This document shows, one piece after another, positions 1-6,966 of a stretch of 11,248 bases of DNA. The stretch spans positions 1-11,248 of the forward strand of contig JAAXUM010000022.1 in the NCBI GenBank assembly GCA_013336025.1, given 5' to 3'. Source of the stretch: Chlorobiaceae bacterium. GTDB taxonomy: Bacteria; Bacteroidota; Chlorobiia; Chlorobiales; Chlorobiaceae. A model generated the notes under the pieces. The model did not search any database. It was given only the letters and a program-made list of their open reading frames with translations, and was not told where the DNA came from. Made by a program: the position numbers and the translations under genes. Numbering within the stretch: the stretch's first letter is position 1; every line of letters starts with the position of its first letter.

Positions 1-73
1 CTCGGGAACGGAAAAAAACGCAGAGAGTCTTACCGATCTTATCAAGCTTAAACTAAGACGTTGATCTTTATTC

Positions 74-84
74 AAGGGGGTGAT
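74..84 (+). promoter_or_regulatory. Extended Shine-Dalgarno of rpsU
   Basis: AAGGGGGTGAT can pair over 11 contiguous positions, including one G-U wobble, with the usual 16S 3' end (AUCACCUCCUU). It ends 5 bases before the TTG start at 90, and the G-run core ends 9 bases before it. Most other starts in this window have a weak SD or none (radical SAM, HD, YtxH, lptB, HemY-like), so this one stands out. It decides the choice of TTG as the rpsU start, since no ATG lies nearby in frame. An autoregulatory role is inference. Confidence 0.8.
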
Positions 85-89
85 TACTT

Positions 90-287
90 TTGGTCAGTGT
101 GCAGATAAATGATAACGAATCCATTGACAAGATGCTGAAGCGCTTTAAAAAGAAATATGAGCGAGCAGGGGTTTTGAAGGAGTTTCGTAAAAAGGCATAC
201 TTTGTCAAACCTTCAGTTGATGGTCGTTTAAAGCGCTCAAGAAGCCGCCGCAGGGCGCAGAGAGCGAATGAAGAACGCAATTCATAA
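90..287 (+). CDS. rpsU: 30S ribosomal protein bS21
   Basis: This 65-residue basic protein is bS21 of the small ribosomal subunit, which sits near the 16S 3' end and helps translation initiation. The N-terminus [19 protein letters not shown], the central [15 protein letters not shown] and the Arg/Lys-rich tail ([12 protein letters not shown]) match the family along its whole length, and 65 aa is a normal size. The start is TTG, chosen because it follows the strong SD at 74-84 and gives the conserved N-terminus. A terminator follows 24 bases after the stop, so the gene looks monocistronic or the end of a unit entering from the left. Nothing in 1-73 is a recognisable gene; it is probably the leader, and I could not pick a convincing promoter there. 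Confidence 0.97.
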   Translation: MVSVQINDNESIDKMLKRFKKKYERAGVLKEFRKKAYFVKPSVDGRLKRSRSRRRAQRANEERNS

Positions 288-311
288 AAAATCAGGTCTG
301 ATAATGATGTG

Positions 312-346
312 AAAAGCAACTCCTTTCAAGGGGGTTGCTTTTTTTT
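312..346 (+). terminator. Intrinsic terminator after rpsU
   Basis: AAAAGCAACTCC at 312-323 pairs with GGGGGTTGCTTTT around a short loop at 324-330, with one T-G wobble. A run of eight T (339-346) closes and follows the stem. This is a textbook Rho-independent terminator for rpsU. It leaves only about 22 bases before the aroA ATG. Confidence 0.85.
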
Positions 347-368
347 GTTAAAGCAAATTCAAGGTCAC

Positions 369-1673
369 ATGAGCGTTTTCAAGGGTGAAGTAACCGCGTT
401 GCCGCCTGACAAGTCGATCTCTCATCGAGCAGCTCTGATAGGAGCATTGTCGGACGGTACGACGGAAATTATAAATTTTTCCGGAGGGTTCGATAACCAG
501 TCGACACTTGGTGTCCTGCAGGCTGCGGGTATAGCGCTTACCCAGGAAGAGTGTGTCGGCAGTTATGGCAGGATAATAAGACGGGTTGTTATCGAATCAG
601 GGGGATTGTGGAGTTTTCATGTGCCCCAGGCACCGCTGATGTGCAATAACTCCGGCAGTACCATGCGAATGTTTGCCGGTATTCTTGCAGCACAGCCTTT
701 TGAAAGTGTTCTTGAAGGCGACAGTTCGCTCATGAAGCGGCCGATGAAAAGGGTTGCTGATCCCCTGCGGGAAATGGGAGCGTTGGTAGAGCTCTCTCCT
801 TCGGGGACAGCTCCGGTCCGGATACGGGGTATAAAGGATCTTCACCCGCTTGAGTACCGTCTTCCTGTACCTTCAGCACAGGTCAAGTCGCTTGTTACCT
901 TTGCCGCGCTTCATGCCGATGGTCAAACCCGCATCATCGAGCCGGTTCGGTCTCGCGACCATACCGAGCTGATGCTCGGTCTTGAAACCATCGATATGCC
1001 GAATGGCGAGCGGGTTATTATTGTTCCGGGGCGTCAACGCATCGAATCAAAACCGTTTTATATTCCCGCTGATCCTTCAGCGGCCTGTTTTATCGTATCC
1101 CTTGCGCTGCTTGCAAAAGGTTCAGACATTATTATCAGGGATCTTTGTCTCAATCCGACAAGAACGGCATACCTTGCCATTCTTGCCGATGCGGGAGCAG
1201 GAATATCGATTGAAAACAGCAGGGTTATCGGTGGAGAAACAATCGGCGACGTTCTTGTGCGTGCTACGGGGGAACTGAACCCGCTGGTTATCAGCGATCA
1301 TCATCTGGTTGCCAATGTTATTGATGAAATTCCGATGCTGGCGGTTTTATCGGCCTTTTCGTCCGGCAGGTTCGAACTGCACCATGCAGCAGAGCTCAGA
1401 ACCAAGGAGAGTGACAGGATTGATGCTCTTGTCGTTAATCTTGAACGTCTCGGTTTTCATTGTGAGCAGTATCCTGACGGATTCAAGGTAAATGGCCGCA
1501 AGACGGTGCCGAAAGGAGTCGTTTCCATCGAGAGCTTTGATGATCATCGGATTGCCATGAGTTTTGCCATTGCCGGAAAGGCAACAGGCATCGACCTTGC
1601 TATTTCTGATATCGGTGTGGTGGGGGTGTCGTTTCCAAACTTTTTCGAAATTATCGAAAGCCTCGAAACGTGA
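369..1673 (+). CDS. aroA: 3-phosphoshikimate 1-carboxyvinyltransferase (EPSP synthase)
   Basis: This cytosolic enzyme joins shikimate-3-phosphate and PEP to give EPSP, the sixth step of the shikimate pathway to chorismate. From ATG 369 the protein is 434 aa, normal for AroA. Family motifs run in order: [10 protein letters not shown] (K15), [10 protein letters not shown] (92-101), [28 protein letters not shown] (D319), RTKESDRI (K346, E347) and DDHRIAM (391-397). The glycine-loop motif reads NNSGST where many AroA have GNSGT. The frame is open upstream to a GTG at 309, but that start would place the rpsU terminator inside the gene and add about 20 residues with no family match. ATG 369 has a short SD-like AAGG at 361-364. 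There is no room for a promoter between terminator and start. The gene ends back to back with the convergent hydrolase gene. Confidence 0.96.
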   Translation: MSVFKGEVTALPPDKSISHRAALIGALSDGTTEIINFSGGFDNQSTLGVLQAAGIALTQEECVGSYGRIIRRVVIESGGLWSFHVPQAPLMCNNSGSTMRMFAGILAAQPFESVLEGDSSLMKRPMKRVADPLREMGALVELSPSGTAPVRIRGIKDLHPLEYRLPVPSAQVKSLVTFAALHADGQTRIIEPVRSRDHTELMLGLETIDMPNGERVIIVPGRQRIESKPFYIPADPSAACFIVSLALLAKGSDIIIRDLCLNPTRTAYLAILADAGAGISIENSRVIGGETIGDVLVRATGELNPLVISDHHLVANVIDEIPMLAVLSAFSSGRFELHHAAELRTKESDRIDALVVNLERLGFHCEQYPDGFKVNGRKTVPKGVVSIESFDDHRIAMSFAIAGKATGIDLAISDIGVVGVSFPNFFEIIESLET

Positions 1674-2477
1674 TCAGGTTTTTTCAGAGGATATCGTGAG
1701 AGCCTGAATGTGTTCAAGCAGCAGAGCGTTGAACTGTTCGGGCTGTTCCATGTTCGAAAGGTGTGCGGCTTCATGGAGAATTCCGAGAAGCGCACCGGGA
1801 ATTTGTGTCTGTATTCCAGCGGCGGTTTCGGGTGTCGTTATGCGGTCTTCTTCACCGTTCAGCACCAGTACAGGGCAGGTGATGCCTGAAAGGAGCGGCG
1901 TTGCATCCTCGCGGGTCATGATAGCCTTCATGGCTTCGACGATAGCCCGGTTCGACTGTTTTCGGATCATCTCTGCCGCATGTTCTGGCAGTTCCGGTTT
2001 CTCCAGGGCGGTTTTGGAAGAAAAGAAGTTCGGCAGCATGCGGCGCACCGCCTCTTCAGGGCCATGGGCTTCAATGGCGTTGATAAACTCCTGGCGCTGC
2101 TGTCGTGCCGGAAGCGCGTCATCTTCAGACCGCGTGTCGCACAGAACAATCGACGCGATTTTTTCCGGATAGCATTTCAGAAACGCAAATGCCTGATATC
2201 CTCCCATCGAAAGTCCGACAACGGTAACCTTGCGGCAGTGCAGAGAGTCAAGCAGTGCCGCAAGCTCATGAGCGTAATCGGTAAATGACCAATCCTGTTT
2301 TTCTTCCGAGCCTTCAATGCCGAACGAGTTCGGGGCGACAGCCATAAATCCCGCAGCCTCAATCGCTCGTAACTGTGGCTCCCACATCTCTGCGGAAATC
2401 GGAAACGCATGCAGAAGAAGCACTGCGTAGCCGTTCCGGTTTTCCTGAGCTGTATTGACTCCTTTATAACTCAGCAC
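1674..2477 (-). CDS. Alpha/beta hydrolase
   Basis: This 267-residue protein has the alpha/beta-hydrolase fold, probably acting as a soluble esterase or lactonase-type hydrolase; the substrate cannot be read from sequence. The oxyanion region is LLLHAFP (about 20-26), the nucleophile elbow is GLSMG (88-92, S90), the acid is in NGEEDRITTP (D211), and the histidine is in AAHLSNMEQPE (H239). This order and spacing fit the 3-oxoadipate enol-lactonase/BioH-like branch, but assignment to either is not justified. The start is GTG at 2477, only 3 bases after the YtxH-like stop, with AGGA-like bases inside the end of that gene, so translational coupling is likely. Its stop abuts the aroA stop on the other strand, and no T-tract terminator is visible between them. 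Confidence 0.9.
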   Translation of the reverse strand: MLSYKGVNTAQENRNGYAVLLLHAFPISAEMWEPQLRAIEAAGFMAVAPNSFGIEGSEEKQDWSFTDYAHELAALLDSLHCRKVTVVGLSMGGYQAFAFLKCYPEKIASIVLCDTRSEDDALPARQQRQEFINAIEAHGPEEAVRRMLPNFFSSKTALEKPELPEHAAEMIRKQSNRAIVEAMKAIMTREDATPLLSGITCPVLVLNGEEDRITTPETAAGIQTQIPGALLGILHEAAHLSNMEQPEQFNALLLEHIQALTISSEKT

Positions 2478-2480
2478 GTC

Positions 2481-2807
2481 TCAGTTTTCCTGTGGTTTGC
2501 CATGACCCTTGATCTCCTTGATCAGGTTGTTTGCCTCCGTAAGAATTTTTTTCGCTTCATCACGGGCAGTGTCGATAATATCCTGTGATCGTTTTTTTGC
2601 CTCGTTGCTGTAGGCGATGTCGTGTTCGCTGCTCTCATAAAAATCAGAGGCCTTGTCGAGAGCGTGCTTGACCTTGCCGGTAATCATCTGCTGAATTTCA
2701 GTGCCTTTATGGGGTGCAAAAAGTAAACCCATGATGGTTCCCACCGCTGCTCCGAGGCCGGCACCGTAAAAGAGCCCCTTGTAGAATTTGTCCTGATGAT
2801 GTTCCAT
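2481..2807 (-). CDS. YtxH-like small membrane/coiled-coil protein
   Basis: This 108-aa protein has a Gly/Ala-rich hydrophobic segment (about 11-32) ending in GLLFAPHKGTE, the hallmark of YtxH/gas-vesicle-GvpP-like proteins. A charged, Lys/Glu/Ala-rich helix likely to form a coiled coil follows to about residue 100. It is probably a single-pass membrane protein with a cytosolic helix. The family is linked with stress in other bacteria, but its molecular role is unknown. ATG 2807 gives the usual YtxH N-terminus; a longer open frame to 3044 would overlap the HD gene and is not supported. There is no clear SD. It lies between the HD gene (46 bases upstream) and the hydrolase (3 bases downstream) and is probably co-transcribed with both. 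Confidence 0.85.
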   Translation of the reverse strand: MEHHQDKFYKGLFYGAGLGAAVGTIMGLLFAPHKGTEIQQMITGKVKHALDKASDFYESSEHDIAYSNEAKKRSQDIIDTARDEAKKILTEANNLIKEIKGHGKPQEN

Positions 2808-2853
2808 AGTCAGATAGCGTTTTGTTGTATTGTTTAAACGTAATATACACTTT

Positions 2854-4263
2854 CTACTCTTGCAGGAGAGCCATGATTTCACTCTCCGATGCAACAATAT
2901 ATTCAACAATGTCCATGCGGGAGAGCAACCGGAACTTCTTGGTATAGCGTTCGAACGAGAGAATAAAATCTGATCGGAAAACTGACTCTCTGAAATCATC
3001 GAAACGCACATATTCCGATGAAAGTTGCAGAGCGTAGTGCACATGTTCCGAACGTGTCGGGTAGACCCGCAACTCTTTCAGATCATTGTAATCAAAAATA
3101 TCTTTTTTGGAGGGAGGGTCGATAAGCACCTCATGACCGTGAAGCCCGAGATGGTAACGTTTGTTGAGAAACCGGCAGATCTTCTCTTCCATTGCGCGGC
3201 GCCTTTTGCCGTCACTGTTAAAAGCGAACCATCGCTCGTCCTCTTTTCCGGAATCCGGCAGATAGGGGTGTATGGTTACAGCTCTTTTATAGACCTTGCG
3301 CATGAGTATATCGTCAAGCAGTGAGCAAAGCGGATGATCTTTTTCCGGCATAAGCTGTTTCAGTTCGTGCAGTACCCGGTCATCGGCATTGCCGTAAAAA
3401 AGCTCGCGCAATGCATTGGGAGAGAGCATGCCGTTGTCCGCAATATCCTGCAGAAGTCTTCGGAGCATTGCCGAGAGCGCCCGGCTGGTATGGTGCCAGT
3501 AAACATTGCGCATCATCATGTATTTAGCAAAAAGCAGGCTTTCAAGTGGCGCGATACCTTTTTCCGTGATGGCAAACCGTTCCCTCTCCGGATCAGGAAC
3601 GAACGACTCGATGAGCCGCTCGATATCAATGCTCCCATAGGGAATGTTGCAGTGATGAGCGTCACGCATGAGGTAGTCCATCTTGTCGGGGTCAAGCGTA
3701 CCGCTGATGAGCTTGCTGAATCGTGTGCCGGAACTGCCCGTAATGAGGTCGATGACCTCTTCAGGCGACACCAGCCACTCCTCCTGCAATATTTCAGCGA
3801 TTGAGGGAACTCCGGGATGCACCTCATAGATAAAGTGTCGGCAGAGCTCCTCGTGGTGCGAGAAAATCGGTTCCGTGCCAGAGAGAGGAATCTGTTCCTC
3901 GATAATATGAGCGTGGGGGAAATGGCCGATATCGTGCAGGAGACAGGCCGAGAGCAATACCCTGCAGTTGTGGTCGTCAAACCTGAACCGGTCATCCTGA
4001 AGGCTGAGTGCGAGAGGGCTGGTCAGCATGCGCTGCAGAATCAGTTTCATGAGGTGATAGACCCCTATGGAGTGCTCAAAACGGGTGTGCGTGGCACCAG
4101 GGTATACCTGCTGCGAAAACGACAGTTGCCGTATCCCTTTGAGACGAAGAAAAGAGGGGTGAGAGAGGACTTTTTTCAGCGGCCCGCTCAATGGAATGTG
4201 GCCCCAGATCGGGATGCGGATAAATCCGCCTTCAGATTGAAAAAGCAGGTGTTCGGCTATCAT
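2854..4263 (-). CDS. HD-domain phosphohydrolase (dGTPase/SAMHD1-like)
   Basis: This 469-aa protein belongs to the HD superfamily of metal-dependent phosphohydrolases, in the branch resembling dNTP triphosphohydrolases such as SAMHD1. The N-terminal IRIPIWGHIPLS corresponds to the 'DPIHG' region of that branch. HTRFEHSIG supplies H64, LLHDIGHFPHAH supplies H110 and D111, and DPDKMDYLMRDAHHCN supplies the last aspartate (D193, or D191). The full H..HD..D metal set is therefore present. The C-terminal half (about 250-469) is the variable region of these proteins. The substrate may be dNTPs, but this is by family only. ATG 4263 starts shortly before the conserved domain; the frame stays open to 4401, but that would run through the hairpin at 4355-4404. 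No SD is visible at 4263, so the start is moderately certain. Confidence 0.9.
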   Translation of the reverse strand: MIAEHLLFQSEGGFIRIPIWGHIPLSGPLKKVLSHPSFLRLKGIRQLSFSQQVYPGATHTRFEHSIGVYHLMKLILQRMLTSPLALSLQDDRFRFDDHNCRVLLSACLLHDIGHFPHAHIIEEQIPLSGTEPIFSHHEELCRHFIYEVHPGVPSIAEILQEEWLVSPEEVIDLITGSSGTRFSKLISGTLDPDKMDYLMRDAHHCNIPYGSIDIERLIESFVPDPERERFAITEKGIAPLESLLFAKYMMMRNVYWHHTSRALSAMLRRLLQDIADNGMLSPNALRELFYGNADDRVLHELKQLMPEKDHPLCSLLDDILMRKVYKRAVTIHPYLPDSGKEDERWFAFNSDGKRRRAMEEKICRFLNKRYHLGLHGHEVLIDPPSKKDIFDYNDLKELRVYPTRSEHVHYALQLSSEYVRFDDFRESVFRSDFILSFERYTKKFRLLSRMDIVEYIVASESEIMALLQE

Positions 4264-4354
4264 GAAAAGAGTGTGGTTGCAGGGGTAAGCGTTACCGGAG
4301 AAAGATACGCAAGAAAAGGGGATCCGGGAAGTGGTGATGGGAAGGGAGGAATTT

Positions 4355-4404
4355 TTCATGGTATCGCAGGAAGCCTGGAGAAAGCATTCCTGCGATACCA
4401 TGAA
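4355..4404. repeat. 18-bp perfect inverted repeat (hairpin)
   Basis: TTCATGGTATCGCAGGAA (4355-4372) and TTCCTGCGATACCATGAA (4387-4404) are exact reverse complements separated by 14 bases. The structure begins 6 bases after the radical SAM stop codon and 91 bases before the HD start, reading the minus strand. A transcript from either strand would form a very stable hairpin. On the minus strand it is followed by A-rich, not T-rich, sequence, so it is not a classic intrinsic terminator. It could be a Rho-assisted or processing/stability hairpin between two genes of one operon, or a copy of a dispersed repeat. Confidence 0.9.
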
Positions 4405-4410
4405 GTCCGG

Positions 4411-5907
4411 TTATGCCCTGACCGTTTCCTTGAGGTGCAGCGTGCAGACCTTGCGGAAATGGTGGCCGTATATGGCGAGCGTTATGGCAAGAGGAAGTGA
4501 CTCCTGGCGGTTAAAGAGAGTCCAGCCGAGCATTTTCCAGTACTGGAACCGTTCCCGGCCCACCACGCCAAGCAGCACAGTCGATCGGCCAAAGGCAAGC
4601 AGCTGGCTGATGCGGAATCTGCTCTTGAATTTCGGGGCTTTGTACTCCCGGAGAAGAGTCCGGATTCGTTTGTAGTAGTGTTTCGGGGTGTAGAGCTGGG
4701 TCATCATATCGGTATACCCTTTGCGCAGAATATCGATATCCATTTTCGGAATAATGTTGGTATTGCTGTCGGCATTGTCACCGCTTGAGTTATGCAGCAA
4801 CCGGCCCTCTTTTTCCATGCGTTCGTAGAGTTTTGTGCCCGGAAGAGCCTGCAGGACACCGACCATGGCGGTAACAATACCGCTGTTCTGGATAAAATCG
4901 ATCTGTTTCTGGAAAATGGACGGGGTATCGCTGTCAAATCCTACAATAAAGCCACCCTGTACCTCTATGCCGGCCTGCTGAATTTTTCTGACGTTTTCGA
5001 GCATGTCCCTTGACGTGTTGTGCTGTTTGCCGCAGGCCTGTAAAGCCGTGTCATCAGGTGTTTCAATGCCGATAAAGACCTGGGTGAATCCGGCAAGGAC
5101 CATAAGATCAAGGAGCTCAGGGTCATCGGCAAGATTGATTGAGCACTCGGTATAAAATTTGGTGGTTGTTCTGTTGTTTTTCTGCCACGCGATGAGGCGG
5201 GGCAGGAGATCTTTTTTCAGGTAGCTTTTATGGGCGATGAAGTTATCATCGACAAAAAAGATGCTGTCGAGCCAGCCCATTTTGTGGAGACCGTCAAGTT
5301 CTGCAATAATCTGGTCGCTGGTTTTGGTCCGGATTTTATGTCCCAACAGCGCAGTGACATTACAGAAGTCACACTGGTAAGGGCACCCCCTTGAAAACTG
5401 CAGGGCCATTGACGCATATTTTTTTATATCAAGCAGGTGCCACTGCGGAACGGGTGTTTTTGTAAGATCGGGAAAGAGGTTTGATGTGTATATTTTTTTC
5501 GGTATACCGGCCAGCAGGTCGTCAAGAAAGGGTTGAAGGGTGAGCTCAGCTTCGTTGAGCACAAAATGATCGACAGTTGGAAAATCCTCATGTTCCGAGG
5601 TGAACAATGGTCCTCCTGCCACAACTTTCAAGCCTGTTTTGTTGCAAAGGGCAATAACCTTGCGTGCGGATTCCTGCTGGACAGCCATGGCGCTTACAAA
5701 TGCCATATCGGCCCATTGAAGATCTTCGGTGGTGAGCGTTGTAACATTGAGATCCACCAGTTTGCAATCCCAGCTTTCAGGAAGCATGGATGCAACCGTG
5801 ATCAGTCCAAGCGGAGGAAGTGAGGCTTTTTTCTGTACGAACTTCAGCGCATACTTGAAACTCCAGAAGGTATCAGGAAATTCGGGATAGATAAGAAGAA
5901 CTTTCAT
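4411..5907 (-). CDS. B12-binding-domain radical SAM protein (BchQ/BchR/HpnP-like family)
   Basis: This 498-aa protein has an N-terminal cobalamin-binding-like Rossmann domain (about 1-135: MKVLLIYPEFPDTFW, PPLGL at 31-35, VVAGGPLF). A radical SAM core follows with CPYQCDFC (C175, C179, C182) binding the [4Fe-4S] cluster, then a C-terminal domain of the DUF4070 type. I see no DxHxxG motif, so any cobalamin would bind without a lower axial histidine. The architecture and the opening match the family that holds the bacteriochlorophyllide methyltransferases BchQ and BchR of green sulfur bacteria and the hopanoid C-2 methylase HpnP. Methylation of bacteriochlorophyll c/d/e side chains is a reasonable guess in this organism, but Chlorobi carry several paralogues, so I give no symbol. 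ATG 5907 is chosen for the family N-terminus; no strong SD precedes it. Confidence 0.88.
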   Translation of the reverse strand: MKVLLIYPEFPDTFWSFKYALKFVQKKASLPPLGLITVASMLPESWDCKLVDLNVTTLTTEDLQWADMAFVSAMAVQQESARKVIALCNKTGLKVVAGGPLFTSEHEDFPTVDHFVLNEAELTLQPFLDDLLAGIPKKIYTSNLFPDLTKTPVPQWHLLDIKKYASMALQFSRGCPYQCDFCNVTALLGHKIRTKTSDQIIAELDGLHKMGWLDSIFFVDDNFIAHKSYLKKDLLPRLIAWQKNNRTTTKFYTECSINLADDPELLDLMVLAGFTQVFIGIETPDDTALQACGKQHNTSRDMLENVRKIQQAGIEVQGGFIVGFDSDTPSIFQKQIDFIQNSGIVTAMVGVLQALPGTKLYERMEKEGRLLHNSSGDNADSNTNIIPKMDIDILRKGYTDMMTQLYTPKHYYKRIRTLLREYKAPKFKSRFRISQLLAFGRSTVLLGVVGRERFQYWKMLGWTLFNRQESLPLAITLAIYGHHFRKVCTLHLKETVRA

Positions 5908-5940
5908 GGTCGGTTGTGTCTTTCAGCAGTTTGAACATCA

Positions 5941-5972
5941 ATAAAAAAAGATATCATCGATCTTCTTTTTTT
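5941..5972 (-). terminator. Possible AT-rich terminator between lptB and the radical SAM gene
   Basis: On the plus strand AAGAT (5948-5952) pairs with ATCTT (5960-5964) around a 7-base loop. A-run 5943-5947 and T-run 5966-5970 continue the stem after one bulged C. Read on the minus strand, a short stem ends in a T-run, about 160 bases downstream of lptB; the element would also work on the other strand. The stem is weak. The rest of the 5908-6131 gap shows no gene. Confidence 0.3.
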
Positions 5973-6131
5973 GTACTCGTGTTTTGCAATGTTCTCTGTT
6001 TAACAAAGCGGGCAGCCCAAAAAGTTCAGTCGGTTGACGCTTTATTTATTATTCGGGATGCCGGCGTTTCGGCTCGGCTCAGTTCGGGCGGGTGTATTAC
6101 CAGAGTTTCCTGACTGGTTGAATGGAGCACT

Positions 6132-6866
6132 TCAGTAGCGTTCGAGGCTGAATTTTTCTCCAAGGTAGAGTTTTCGGACTTCAGCATTTTCTGCAATCTC
6201 CTCCGGCGTGCCGTGGATAAAGATGCTGCCGTCGAAAAGCAGATAGGCATGATCGGTAATGGCAAGGGTTTCATGCACGTTGTGATCGGTGATGAGTACG
6301 CCGATATCTCGTTTAACCAGACCCTTGACAATCTGCTGAATATCTTCAACCGCAATCGGATCCACACCGGCAAAAGGTTCGTCAAGCAGGATAAACTTCG
6401 GATCGAGCGCAAGTGCCCTGGCGATTTCTGTTCTGCGGCGTTCACCGCCGGAAAGAGAGTATCCTTTGCTTTTCCTGACAGCGGTGATGTTGAGATCCTC
6501 AAGCATTTTTTCGGCTTTTTCCTTCTGTTCCGTTTTCGGCAGGGAAGAGAACTCAAGCACACTCAGAATGTTCTCTTCAACCGTCATGTTTCGGAATACC
6601 GAGGCCTCCTGCGGGAGGTATCCGATGCCGAAGCGGGCGCGTTTATACATGGGCAGTCGGGTAATGTTTGTCGAATCAAGAAACACATCGCCCCCGTCAG
6701 GCTTTACCAGACCGACAATCATGTAAAAGGTTGTTGTTTTACCCGCTCCGTTTGGGCCGAGCAGGCCGACAATCTCGCCCTGCTTTACCTCAAGAGTAGA
6801 GCTTTTAACGACTTCACGTTTATTATAGATTTTCTTTAACTTGTTGCAACTCAGGGTGACGTTCAT
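6132..6866 (-). CDS. lptB: LPS export ABC transporter ATP-binding protein LptB
   Basis: This is the cytoplasmic ATPase of the LptB2FG transporter that extracts lipopolysaccharide from the inner membrane and drives it along the Lpt bridge. The 244-aa length and the motifs fit: Walker A GPNGAGKT (37-44), Q-loop [12 protein letters not shown] (Q86), ABC signature [10 protein letters not shown] (136-145), Walker [13 protein letters not shown] (159-170) and switch histidine LITDHNV (H195). The Q-loop run 'PQEASVFR' and '[11 protein letters not shown]' separate LptB from the related LivF/LivG ATPases. The start is ATG 6866, without a clear SD. lptA, lptC and the permease genes are not next to it here. 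It diverges from the carbonic anhydrase-like gene across 100 bases. Confidence 0.95.
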   Translation of the reverse strand: MNVTLSCNKLKKIYNKREVVKSSTLEVKQGEIVGLLGPNGAGKTTTFYMIVGLVKPDGGDVFLDSTNITRLPMYKRARFGIGYLPQEASVFRNMTVEENILSVLEFSSLPKTEQKEKAEKMLEDLNITAVRKSKGYSLSGGERRRTEIARALALDPKFILLDEPFAGVDPIAVEDIQQIVKGLVKRDIGVLITDHNVHETLAITDHAYLLFDGSIFIHGTPEEIAENAEVRKLYLGEKFSLERY

Positions 6867-6966
6867 GCCGCTGCTGAAAAGGTTTGTTATTTCTATCTGA
6901 TGTTACGGTCTCTGTTGATGGAGAACATGCTATATTTTAATGTACAATTAATAAAAACAGGAATGT
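6867..6966. promoter_or_regulatory. Divergent intergenic region (lptB / gamma-CA), likely promoters
   Basis: These 100 bases separate two divergent starts and must hold at least one promoter if the genes are expressed from here. The part next to the plus-strand gene is AT-rich. A weak sigma-70-like pair is TTGATG (6915-6920), a 17-base spacer and TAATGT (6938-6943). The -10 match is poor, so the exact site is uncertain. AGGAA at 6959-6963 is the probable SD of the plus-strand gene. Confidence 0.35.

Noticed and set aside
1..73. End of a preceding gene or a tRNA at the left edge
   Set aside because: No cloverleaf, no CCA end and no convincing frame; it is best read as the rpsU leader.
1645..1668. 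Three TCGAAA copies at exact 9-base spacing at the end of aroA
   Set aside because: They fall in codons for F-E-I-I-E-S-L-E-T, so the pattern is explained by coding. One stem (1643-1648 with 1654-1659) is too weak and too far from the T-run at 1679-1684 for a terminator.
1708..2172. Plus-strand open frame of 154 codons opposite the hydrolase
   Set aside because: Ser/Arg/Cys-rich translation typical of an antisense frame, with no start signal or family match.
2481..3044. Longer 187-residue version of the YtxH-like protein
   Set aside because: The extra 79 residues overlap the end of the HD gene in another frame and lack family character; ATG 2807 gives the normal YtxH length.
3817..4500. Plus-strand open frame of 227 codons
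   Set aside because: It lies antisense to the HD gene and the intergenic hairpin, has no recognisable domain, and the opposite strand has clear catalytic motifs. It is a shadow frame.
5908..6131. Small gene in the lptB / radical SAM gap
   Set aside because: The only frame (plus, from 5916) crosses an AT-rich hairpin and low-complexity T-runs and has no SD or family character.
6213..6839. Plus-strand open frame of 208 codons opposite lptB
   Set aside because: Antisense to a complete, motif-rich ABC ATPase; the composition reads as reverse complement of coding sequence.
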